A stretch of DNA of 64,000 nt from Thauera aminoaromatica S2 (GTDB taxonomy: Bacteria; Pseudomonadota; Gammaproteobacteria; Burkholderiales; Rhodocyclaceae): assembly GCF_000310185.1 (NCBI RefSeq), contig NZ_AMXD01000004.1, forward strand, positions 1 through 64,000, read 5' to 3'. Positions 50,224 through 58,026 of the stretch are shown here, one piece after another. Position 1 is the stretch's first letter; each line of letters starts with the position of its first letter. Position numbers and translations under genes: made by a program. The notes beneath the pieces were generated by a model. The model saw only the letters and a program-made list of their open reading frames with translations. It did no database searches and was not told where the DNA came from.

Positions 50224-51006
50224 ATGCCCGCACACCCCGCCCCGCGCCTCCCGACTTCGCGCCACACGACTCCTGCCCTCCATCCCCGGCCTCGTCCGGA
50301 CGGACGTGGTCGCGGCGCGCGCGCAGGCCTGTCGATCGCCTTCGCGCTGCTGGTCGGTTCCCACGCCGAGGCCGCCCTGCCCGAACCCTTGCCGCCCCTC
50401 GCCGGAGCCCGTATCACGCCGGTGCTCGACAACGCCCGCGTCCATGGCGTACCGACCCGGATCCGCCGGTTCGAGGCGCGAACCGCGACAGCCAGCGTGC
50501 GCGCCTTCTACGAGGGAGCGGTCGAGGGCACGCCCCTGAGCTCGCGCATCGACGGCTGGGAAGTGCTGTCCTGGAAGCACGGCGCGGCCTTGCGCACCTT
50601 GCGCCTGCGTCCATGCCGTACGGCGCCGGCCGCCTGCACCGAAGGCACCCTGTCCGAGTCCGATCTCTCGCGCGATCCGGCGCCATCCTCGCCAGCTCCG
50701 GGCCGCCCGGCGGACAGCCTGCTCAGCACCGACCTGGAAACGAACGATGCCGGCCGGCATGCACGCATCCTCGTCTGGCATGACGAATCCTCGCCCTCCT
50801 GGGCCGCGGCGCGCCTGGTCCGCGAGCTCTCGGCCCAGGGCCTCGCGCTCGAGCGTCGTGCGCCGGTCTCCCGGCCCGGCCTGGAGGGCGTGGGGCTGTG
50901 GTTCGGCGCCCGGGGCCGCGAGGCGGTTGCGACCATCGTCCGCCACGGCAGCGGGACCACGGTGACGCTGCAGATGATCGACCACGGCGCACGGAGCGGG
51001 CGATGA
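50224..51006 (+). CDS. Exported protein of unknown function in the Flp/Tad cluster
   Basis: 260 residues. The basic N-terminus is unusually long (about 35 residues) before a hydrophobic core AGLSIAFALLVGSHAEA and likely signal-peptidase site, so it should be periplasmic. The mature part is rich in Arg, Ser and Pro, with two cysteines (RPCRTAPAAC) that may pair. No family was recognised. Genes at either side are pilin-like, so an assembly or chaperone role is plausible but not shown. Confidence 0.6.
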   Translation: MPAHPAPRLPTSRHTTPALHPRPRPDGRGRGARAGLSIAFALLVGSHAEAALPEPLPPLAGARITPVLDNARVHGVPTRIRRFEARTATASVRAFYEGAVEGTPLSSRIDGWEVLSWKHGAALRTLRLRPCRTAPAACTEGTLSESDLSRDPAPSSPAPGRPADSLLSTDLETNDAGRHARILVWHDESSPSWAAARLVRELSAQGLALERRAPVSRPGLEGVGLWFGARGREAVATIVRHGSGTTVTLQMIDHGARSGR

Positions 51007-51182
51007 AGCGGATCCGGCGCCTCCGCGGCCAGGCGATGCATGAATACCTGGTCATCCTCGCCATCGTGCTCGGCGTCTTCGGCCTTCCGGCCTTCGACGG
51101 CAAGCCGCTCCTCGTCTTCTTCGCCGAAGCCGTGGCCACCGGCTTCGCGCGTTTTCTCGCCAGCATTTCACTGCCGTTGTGA
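51003..51182 (+). CDS. Mini Flp-like pilin, 59 residues
   Basis: The sequence MKRIRRLRGQAMHEYLVILA carries a basic leader, a GQ..EY motif and a hydrophobic helix, like a second Flp pilin, but the helix is followed by only about 35 residues. It overlaps the preceding gene by ATGA and ends 7 bp before cpaB. Too short for automatic pipelines to keep reliably; the context supports it as real. Confidence 0.7.
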   Translation: MKRIRRLRGQAMHEYLVILAIVLGVFGLPAFDGKPLLVFFAEAVATGFARFLASISLPL

Positions 51183-51189
51183 TCCACCC

Positions 51190-52050
51190 ATGCTCAAGAG
51201 AGTCCCCCGCAACCTCATCATCCTGGCCGTCGCCTCCCTCTTCGGCCTTGGCGCCGCGTGGCTCGCCGCACGCTACCTGGAGGAGCGCGCCACCGAGATC
51301 GAACTGCGCCAGCAAGGGCAGATGGGCCATGCGGTGGTCGCCAAGACGGACCTCGCGGTCGGGACCCCCCTCACCCGCGACCTCGTCGCCGTGCGCGAAG
51401 TGCCGGTCGAGTGGCTGCACTCGAGCGCGATCACCCCGGAGCAGTTCGAGCGCGCGGCAGGTGCGGTGCTCGCCCAGCCGGCTCGCGGTGGCGAGCCTCT
51501 GGTGTGGTCGCAGCTCGAAGAGCGGCGACCCGCCACCCTCTCCGCGCAGCTCGCCCCGGGTCGGCGCGCCACCACGATTCCGGTCGACGAGACCAGCTCG
51601 CTCTCCGGCCTGCTGCGCCCGGGCGACCGCATCGACCTGCTCGCGACCGTGCAGCGCGACCACCATCACCTGACCCTGCCCCTGCTCCAGGGCGTACGCG
51701 TGCTCGCGACCGGGAGCCGCACCCGGCCCGGCGAGGACGATGGCGCGGGCGACCTCCTGGGTGGAAGCTTCGGCACCCTGACCCTGGATCTCTCCGAGGA
51801 GGAGGCGACCCGGCTCGTCGCCGCACGCGCACTCGCCCGCCTGACCGCGGTGCTCCGCCATCCTCGGGACACAAGAACGGCTCCGCTGCAGCGGACCGAC
51901 GCGCTCGCGCTGCTCGGCCTCGCACCGCCAGCCCGCGAAGCGGGCGTACCGGTCATCTACGGCGGCATCGAGAACCCCGCGCTCGTCCCCACCCCGTCCC
52001 CCCTTACCCGCCCCACCCCGCGCGCCGAGCCTGCCCATGACCCGGACTGA
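51190..52050 (+). CDS. cpaB: Flp pilus assembly protein CpaB/RcpC
   Basis: 286 residues. A single N-terminal membrane helix (NLIILAVASLFGLGAAWLAA) is followed by an SAF-like domain (HAVVAKTDLAVGTPLTRDLV) and the RcpC-type LSGLLRPGDRIDLLATV motif. The tail is Pro-rich. It overlaps the secretin gene by 14 bp. CpaB proteins are periplasmic partners of the secretin. Confidence 0.9.
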   Translation: MLKRVPRNLIILAVASLFGLGAAWLAARYLEERATEIELRQQGQMGHAVVAKTDLAVGTPLTRDLVAVREVPVEWLHSSAITPEQFERAAGAVLAQPARGGEPLVWSQLEERRPATLSAQLAPGRRATTIPVDETSSLSGLLRPGDRIDLLATVQRDHHHLTLPLLQGVRVLATGSRTRPGEDDGAGDLLGGSFGTLTLDLSEEEATRLVAARALARLTAVLRHPRDTRTAPLQRTDALALLGLAPPAREAGVPVIYGGIENPALVPTPSPLTRPTPRAEPAHDPD

Positions 52051-53476
52051 CCCGATCTCCCCGCCGGCGCGCCGGCGGGCGCTCCCTCCCCTCGTGTGCG
52101 CAATCCTGATCCTGGGCCTGCCCGGCCCGAGCCGCGCCGCTCCGCCCGCAAGCGCCGCGCCGCCGGAACCTGGGCGCGCAGCGCTCGCGGTCGTCCACGA
52201 GATCCAGATGTTCGCCGGCGAAACCCGGGTGCTGCCGCAGCGCGACGCGCAGCGCCTCGCCGTCGGCGACGCCAAGGTGCTCTCCGCGGCCGTGCTCGAC
52301 GACCGCGAGATCCTGTTGATCGCCAACGGCCCGGGCGACACCATGCTGCAGGTGTGGACCCGCTCGGGCCGCAGCCAGCGCATCAAGATCACCGTCCGCC
52401 AGACCGACACCGCCCGCATCGCACGCGACCTGCAGGGCTTCCTGCACGACGTCCCGCGGCTGCGCACGCGCACCATCGGCGACAACGTGGTCATCGAGGG
52501 CGAGGGCCTGAGCGACGCCGAACGCGACAAGGTCACCGAGCTCGCCAAGCGTTTCCCGCAGCTCATCGACTTCACCAGCCGCGTCGGGCTCGACCGCATG
52601 TTCGCCTTCGACGTGCGCTTCGTGGAGATCAGCCGCAGCGGCCTGCGCGACCTCGGCATCGACTGGACCACGCAGGGCAAGCCGCTGCTCGGGATCGGCG
52701 TGATCGGCGACCTGTACCACGACAACCGCACCGGGGCGACCGTGACGCGCACGCTCGGCAGCGGCGAACTGAGCTCCGAGGTCGAGATCGAGGCGAACCG
52801 CGTCTCGCCCTTCGCCGCCAACGTGGCCCTGGTCGGCAGCTTCTTCGGCCGCCTCAACCTGCTCGCGCAGAAGGGCGACGCGGTCATCCTCGCCTCGCCG
52901 CGACTCTCGGCGCGCAACCGCGGCGAAGCGAGCTTCCTCGCCGGCGGTGAAATCCCCGTCCCGGTCGCCTCCGCCACCGGGACGCCGAGCGTGACGTTCA
53001 AGGAATACGGCATCCGCCTCAACATCCTCGAACCGGTCGCCGACGCCGCCGGAACGATCCGCGCGCGCATCCGCACCGAAGTCAGCTCGCTCGACCGCAG
53101 CGTCGCCGCCCAGGGCGTTCCCGGCCTGCTCTCGCGCCGAACCGAGACCGAGTTCAACCTGCGCAACGGCGAGACCCTGGTGCTCTCCGGGGTGCTGCAG
53201 CGCGAACAGCAGAGCGACGAGAATGCGCTCCCGCATTTGGGTGAGCTCCCGGTAATCGGTCGACTGTTCCGGTCCACCCGGTTCAACAGCCGCGAAAGCG
53301 AACTCGTGGTCTTCGTCACCCCCTGGCTGCTCGAGCCCGGCGAAGGCCTTCTGGATCCGCGCGCGCAACTGCTCGAACGCCGTGCCGAGCAGGCCCTCGC
53401 CCCCGCGCCCGAACCCTCGCCGGCGCTGCGCGAGCCCGCGGATCCCGCGTGGAACGCCCTCTACGGCGGCAACTGA
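52037..53476 (+). CDS. cpaC: Flp/Tad outer-membrane secretin CpaC/RcpA
   Basis: 479 residues. A signal peptide (cleavage near PSRAAPP) leads to the BON-like/pilus-secretin N-domain (GETRVLPQRDAQRLAVGDAK) and a C-terminal secretin core (about 240-440) with the FVTPWLLEPG ending. It forms the outer-membrane ring of the Tad machine. The start ATG at 52037 lies inside cpaB. A short charged tail follows the core. Confidence 0.93.
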   Translation: MTRTDPISPPARRRALPPLVCAILILGLPGPSRAAPPASAAPPEPGRAALAVVHEIQMFAGETRVLPQRDAQRLAVGDAKVLSAAVLDDREILLIANGPGDTMLQVWTRSGRSQRIKITVRQTDTARIARDLQGFLHDVPRLRTRTIGDNVVIEGEGLSDAERDKVTELAKRFPQLIDFTSRVGLDRMFAFDVRFVEISRSGLRDLGIDWTTQGKPLLGIGVIGDLYHDNRTGATVTRTLGSGELSSEVEIEANRVSPFAANVALVGSFFGRLNLLAQKGDAVILASPRLSARNRGEASFLAGGEIPVPVASATGTPSVTFKEYGIRLNILEPVADAAGTIRARIRTEVSSLDRSVAAQGVPGLLSRRTETEFNLRNGETLVLSGVLQREQQSDENALPHLGELPVIGRLFRSTRFNSRESELVVFVTPWLLEPGEGLLDPRAQLLERRAEQALAPAPEPSPALREPADPAWNALYGGN

Positions 53477-53488
53477 CCGGAGCCCTGC

Positions 53489-54913
53489 ATGTTTTTCCGC
53501 ACCGCACGCAAACCGCCCGAAGACTCGTCCACCACCCTGGCCGCAGCGGCGGATACGCCGGCCGCAACGCCCGCGCCCGTACCCGAGCCTCCGTTCCGCC
53601 CGGGCTTCGAACCACTCCCGGCAGCTGCCGAAGCAAACGCGGATTTCACCTGGCGCAAACGCATCCACGAACGCCTGCTCGACACCATCGACCTGCGCCG
53701 GCGCGATCTCAACCGCATGTCGGACGACGAGTTGCGCGCCGAGACCACCGCGCTCGTACGCGAGATCATCGCCGCCGAGGCCGCGCTTCCAGGCGGGCTC
53801 GACCGCGAACAGCTGTGCAGCGAGGTGCTCGACGAGGCCATCGGCCTCGGACCGCTCGAGACCCTGCTCACCGACGAGTCGGTGAGCGAGATCATGGTCA
53901 ATCGCTTCGACCAGATCTTCGTCGAACGTGGCGGCCGCATCGCGCCGCACCCCACCACCTTCACCAGCGACCGCGCGGTGCTCGGCGTCATCGAGCGCAT
54001 CGTCGCGCCGCTCGGCCGCCGCATCGACGAATCCTCGCCGATGGTCGATGCCCGGCTGCGCGACGGCTCGCGGGTCAATGCGATCATCCCGCCGCTCGCC
54101 CTCAAGGGCCCGACGCTCACCATCCGCAAGTTCGCGCGTCGGGCGCTCGAGGTCGCTGACCTCGTCCGCATGGGTTCGCTCTCGCACGAGATGGCCGCAT
54201 TCCTGCGCACCTGCGTCGAGCAGCGGCGCAACATCGTGGTCTCCGGCGGCACCGGCTCGGGCAAGACCACCTTCCTCAACCTGCTGTCGAACTTCATCCC
54301 CGACGGCGAACGCATCCTCACCATCGAGGACGCCGCCGAGCTGCGCCTGCGCCACAGCCACCTGGTCAGCCTGGAGGCGCGCCCGTCCAACCTGGAAGGA
54401 CGCGGCGCGATCAGCATCCGCGACCTCGTGCGCAACGCGTTGCGCATGCGCCCCGACCGCATCGTGGTGGGCGAATGCCGCGGCGGCGAGGCGCTCGACA
54501 TGCTGCAGGCGATGAACACCGGCCACGAGGGCTCGATGACGACCCTGCACGCGAACAGCCCGCGCGATGCGCTCGCCCGCCTCGAGACGCTCGTCCTGAT
54601 GGCCGGCATGGATCTCCCGCTGGCCGCAATCCGCGAGCAGATCGCCAGCGCGGTGGACATCATCGTCCAGCAGACCCGCTTCGCCTGCGGCGCGCGCCGG
54701 CTCACCAGCATCACCGAGCTCACCGGCATGGAGGGCGGACGCATCCAGCTGCAGGAACTCTTCCGCTTCGAGCGCCGCACCGCCGATTCCCCCACCGCCG
54801 ACCCGAGCGGCGGCCACTTCACTGGCTGCGATGCCGTGCCGGGCTTCTACGACGAACTGCGTCGCCAAGGGGTCGCGCTCGACCTGCACCTGTTCGACCG
54901 GAAGCGCTCATGA
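53489..54913 (+). CDS. cpaF: Tad pilus ATPase CpaF/TadA
   Basis: 474 residues. Secretion ATPase of the GspE/VirB11 superfamily: an N-terminal helical domain, the DESVSEIMVNRFDQIFVERG segment, Walker A SGGTGSGKTTFLNLL at about 250-264, Asp box EDAAELRL, Walker B RIVVGECRGGEALDML and His box GSMTTLHANSPRDAL. It powers pilin assembly with TadB/TadC. No cpaE/tadZ lies upstream, where it is usually found. It overlaps tadB by 4 bp. Confidence 0.96.
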   Translation: MFFRTARKPPEDSSTTLAAAADTPAATPAPVPEPPFRPGFEPLPAAAEANADFTWRKRIHERLLDTIDLRRRDLNRMSDDELRAETTALVREIIAAEAALPGGLDREQLCSEVLDEAIGLGPLETLLTDESVSEIMVNRFDQIFVERGGRIAPHPTTFTSDRAVLGVIERIVAPLGRRIDESSPMVDARLRDGSRVNAIIPPLALKGPTLTIRKFARRALEVADLVRMGSLSHEMAAFLRTCVEQRRNIVVSGGTGSGKTTFLNLLSNFIPDGERILTIEDAAELRLRHSHLVSLEARPSNLEGRGAISIRDLVRNALRMRPDRIVVGECRGGEALDMLQAMNTGHEGSMTTLHANSPRDALARLETLVLMAGMDLPLAAIREQIASAVDIIVQQTRFACGARRLTSITELTGMEGGRIQLQELFRFERRTADSPTADPSGGHFTGCDAVPGFYDELRRQGVALDLHLFDRKRS

Positions 54914-55779
54914 GTGCCCTGGCTTCGTCACCCGCCGTGCTGCTGGCCACGCTCGCCTTCGGCCTCGCCTCCGCCCTGCTCGCCTGGTCGGCAATGCGCA
55001 TCGCGGGCAATGCGCTCGCACGCTACCGCGAACGCTTCACCGCCGAGGCCCACCTGCAGCTCGAAGAACTCTTCCTGTTCATGGACCCGGCGCGACTCTT
55101 CGTCCTGAACCTCCTCGCGGTCACCGTCGGCGGCATCGGCAGCTGGCTCGCCAGCGGCGAGGTGCTGATCGCACTCGCCAGCGCGGGTGCGCTCGCCCTG
55201 CTACCGCGTCTTGCCTTCGGACTGCTGCGCCGGCGCCGGCTCGACCTCATCGAACAGCAGCTGCCCGACGCGCTGCAGGTGATCGCCGGCGGCCTGCGCG
55301 CGGGGGTTTCGATGACGGTGGCGCTGCAGCAACTCGTCCGCGAAGGGCGCCCGCCGATCGCCCAGGAGTTCGACCTCACCCTGCGCGAGCACCGCCTCGG
55401 CATTCCGCTCGACGAGGCGCTCGACCATCTCGCCGCACGCGTGCGCATGCCCTCGCTGACCCTCGTGATCGCCGCGATGCGGATCGCCAACGAGACCGGC
55501 GGCAGCCTGGCCGAAGCGCTCGAACGCGCGGCGCTGACCGTACGCAGCCAGCTCGCGATGGAAGGCAAGATCGGCGCCCTCACCGCACAGGGCAAGCTTC
55601 AGGCGGTGGTGGTCGGCATGCTGCCGCTGGCGCTGCTGCTGGTGCTCGACCGCATGGAACCGGAGGCGATGGGCTTCCTGTGGCACTCGCCGCCCGGCTG
55701 GGCGACGCTGGCGGTGATCGCCACGCTCGAGGTGCTCGGCGTGCTGCTGATCCGGCGCATCGTGGCGATCGACGTATGA
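54910..55779 (+). CDS. tadB: Flp pilus inner-membrane protein TadB
   Basis: 289 residues with N-terminal, middle and C-terminal membrane segments around a GspF-like cytoplasmic domain (IEQQLPDALQVIAGGLRAGV, then MRIANETGGSLAEALER). It forms the inner-membrane platform with TadC. It overlaps cpaF and tadC by ATGA-type junctions. Confidence 0.93.
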   Translation: MSALASSPAVLLATLAFGLASALLAWSAMRIAGNALARYRERFTAEAHLQLEELFLFMDPARLFVLNLLAVTVGGIGSWLASGEVLIALASAGALALLPRLAFGLLRRRRLDLIEQQLPDALQVIAGGLRAGVSMTVALQQLVREGRPPIAQEFDLTLREHRLGIPLDEALDHLAARVRMPSLTLVIAAMRIANETGGSLAEALERAALTVRSQLAMEGKIGALTAQGKLQAVVVGMLPLALLLVLDRMEPEAMGFLWHSPPGWATLAVIATLEVLGVLLIRRIVAIDV

Positions 55780-56681
55780 GCTCCGCGCACTTGCTTGTGC
55801 TCGACGAACGCACGGTGATCGCGGCGGTGGCCCTGCTCGCCGGTCTCGGCAGCGCCGGCATCGTCGCCGCGCTGGCCCGCAGCGTCAGCGCAGTCCGGCC
55901 CGAGGACCGCACCTGGCTCGACACGCCACCGCGCTTCCTGCGCCTGCTGTGGTGGCCCACGCGCTGGATCGCGCACCTGGTCGCACCGCTGCTGCCGGCG
56001 CGGCTGCAGGCACGGCTGGCCGTGCGACTGCGCCTTGCCGGACTCGACTACACGCTCTCTCCGGCGCAGCTGCTCGCACACCGGGTCGCCGTCGGGCTGT
56101 GCGGGCTGGCCGCCGGCCTCGGGTGTGCCCACGCATGGGCACTTCCTCCGGCGCTTCCCGCGCTGGCGGGCGCCACCGCCGGCACACTGATCGCGTGGTC
56201 CTGGCTGGACGATCGCATCCGCTGCCGACGCCGGCTGATGCTCAAGCAGCTCCCCTTCGTGCTCGACCTCATCACCCTGTGCGTCGAGGCCGGCCTCAAC
56301 CTCACCGGGGCACTCCAGCAGGCGGCCGCAAAAGGCCCTGCCGGACCGCTCGGCGAAGAACTGCACCGCGTGCTGCGCGACGTGCGTGCGGGCAAGTCGC
56401 GCGCCGACGCGCTGCGCGGTTTCGCCGACCGCATCGGCGAACCGGCGATCGCGAACCTGGTCTCCACGGTCATTCAGGCCGAGAACATGGGCATGAGCCT
56501 GGGCCCGATGCTGCGCGCGCAGGGCGAACAACGCCGCGCGGAGCGCTTCGCCCGCGCCGAGAAGGCGGCGATGGAAGCGCCCGTGAAGATGCTGCTCCCA
56601 CTGATCGCCTGCATCTTCCCCTGCACCTTCATCGTGCTCGGCTTTCCGATCGCGGTGAAGTTCATGACCATGGGGCTGTGA
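55776..56681 (+). CDS. tadC: Flp pilus inner-membrane protein TadC
   Basis: 301 residues. Two N-terminal hydrophobic segments, a GspF-like domain (FVLDLITLCVEAGLNLTGAL) and a C-terminal helix pair. The VIQAENMGMSLGPMLRAQ motif is typical. Partner of TadB. It overlaps tadB by 4 bp; the DUF192 gene begins 2 bp after its stop, or overlaps it if a GTG is used. Confidence 0.93.
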   Translation: MSSAHLLVLDERTVIAAVALLAGLGSAGIVAALARSVSAVRPEDRTWLDTPPRFLRLLWWPTRWIAHLVAPLLPARLQARLAVRLRLAGLDYTLSPAQLLAHRVAVGLCGLAAGLGCAHAWALPPALPALAGATAGTLIAWSWLDDRIRCRRRLMLKQLPFVLDLITLCVEAGLNLTGALQQAAAKGPAGPLGEELHRVLRDVRAGKSRADALRGFADRIGEPAIANLVSTVIQAENMGMSLGPMLRAQGEQRRAERFARAEKAAMEAPVKMLLPLIACIFPCTFIVLGFPIAVKFMTMGL

Positions 56682-56683
56682 GC

Positions 56684-57010
56684 ATGCGCGTCCTTGTCGC
56701 CCGCAGCTTCCTGCAACGCGCCCGCGGCCTGCTCGGACGCACGCACCTCGCCGCCGACGAGGCCTTGCTGCTTCGTCCATGCTCGTCGGTCCACACCTTC
56801 GGCATGTGCTTCGCCATCGACGTGGTGTTCATCGACCCGCAAGGCGTCGTTGTCGCGGTGCGCGAGGCGCTCGGCCCGTGGCGTTTCGCGCGTTGCCGCG
56901 GCGCCGCCGCCGTGCTCGAGATGGCGGCCGGCGCCGCGAGACGGGCGGGACTCGTCCCCGGCACGCATCTCAGGCTGGCTTCCACCTTGTCGGTGGTAGT
57001 GCGCGCATGA
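56684..57010 (+). CDS. DUF192 family protein
   Basis: 108 residues. A compact single domain with RARGLLGRTHL, CSSVHTFGMCFAIDVVFID and a C-terminal VPGTHLRL strand, as in DUF192. There is no signal peptide, unlike many exported DUF192 proteins. ATG at 56684 or a GTG at 56678 that overlaps the tadC stop may be used. DUF192 genes are repeatedly seen in Tad clusters; their role is unknown. Confidence 0.85.
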   Translation: MRVLVARSFLQRARGLLGRTHLAADEALLLRPCSSVHTFGMCFAIDVVFIDPQGVVVAVREALGPWRFARCRGAAAVLEMAAGAARRAGLVPGTHLRLASTLSVVVRA

Positions 57011-58026
57011 TGAATCCCGCCCATCCGCTGCCGCCGGCGCGGCGGCCTCTTCCACGGCTTCTTCCACGGCCTTGGCGCCACCGCCAGCGGGGCGCCGGCG
57101 CGGCCGAGTTCGTCATCGTCGCCCCGGCCCTGCTCGCGCTCACACTGGCGATGCTGCAGACCGGGCTCGCCTTCCATGCCCGCAGCATCGTCAATTACGC
57201 CAGCTTCGAGGCCGCGCGCGCCGGAAGCATCGCCAACGCCGGACTGGCGAGCATGCGCCTGGCCTTCGCGCGCGCGATGACCCCCTATTACGGCGGCGGT
57301 CGCAACCTGGCCGAGCTCGCCGACGCCTTCGCCGCGGCACAGATCGATCTCGCCGCCGCCCTGCGCATCGAGATCGTCTCCCCCACCCGCGAGAGCTTCG
57401 ACGACTACCACAGCCTGGCGGCCGCGCGCCGCCTGCAGACCACGGCGCGGGTGATTCCGTCCGCGCAGCCGGGCGTGCTCGGCTGCCCGGCGGACCGCGC
57501 GAACTGCAACGCCGATCCGGCAAGCAACCGCTCGGGCCAGACACTCGCCGACGCCAACCTGCTCAAGCTGCGCGTCACCTGGGGGCTGCCGCCGGCCAAG
57601 CAGGTTCCCCTCGCCGGACGATTCTTCACCTGGGCCCTGCGCATGCTCGATCCGGACGACGACGACGCCTTCCGCCGCGGCCTGGTGGAGGCCGGCCGCA
57701 TCCCGATGGTGAGCCAGGTCACGCTGCGCATGCAGTCCGACGCGATCGAGAACGAGGCGATGCGGCCCCGTACGGCGGGAAGCGCCACCCCCCCAGCCGC
57801 CGATTCGACGCCCCTGCCCGGCTGCACCCCCACGGCCCCTCTGTGCACGCCCGAACCTGCGACCGCGGACACTGCACCCGAGGCGGCGGACCCGACCGGG
57901 GAAGACGGTACGCCGGCTGGCGACGGCAGCGGATCCGACGGTGAGCCGGGGCCGGGAACCGACAGCGGCGACGAAACCGAGGACGCGGAGGACGCCGAGG
58001 ACGCGGAGGAGGAACCCGAGTGCTGA
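57007..58026 (+). CDS. tadE: TadE-like pseudopilin with acidic tail
   Basis: 339 residues. The N-terminal helix RGAGAAEFVIVAPALLALTL has the TadE prepilin-like site with Glu at mature position 5 and A/G cleavage. The C-terminal roughly 80 residues are low-complexity Pro/Asp/Glu/Gly (ending EDAEDAEDAEEEPEC). The same purine-rich codons supply the ribosome site of the following RHS gene, which starts 7 bp before this stop. Confidence 0.82.
   Translation: MMNPAHPLPPARRPLPRLLPRPWRHRQRGAGAAEFVIVAPALLALTLAMLQTGLAFHARSIVNYASFEAARAGSIANAGLASMRLAFARAMTPYYGGGRNLAELADAFAAAQIDLAAALRIEIVSPTRESFDDYHSLAAARRLQTTARVIPSAQPGVLGCPADRANCNADPASNRSGQTLADANLLKLRVTWGLPPAKQVPLAGRFFTWALRMLDPDDDDAFRRGLVEAGRIPMVSQVTLRMQSDAIENEAMRPRTAGSATPPAADSTPLPGCTPTAPLCTPEPATADTAPEAADPTGEDGTPAGDGSGSDGEPGPGTDSGDETEDAEDAEDAEEEPEC

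Noticed and set aside
49486-50233. Minus-strand frames opposite the TadE-like gene considered as regulatory proteins
   Set aside because: No domain, no ribosome site, and complete overlap with a coupled operon gene.
52004-54889. 961-codon open frame on the minus strand opposite cpaC and cpaF
   Set aside because: Shadow of two clearly recognised Tad genes.
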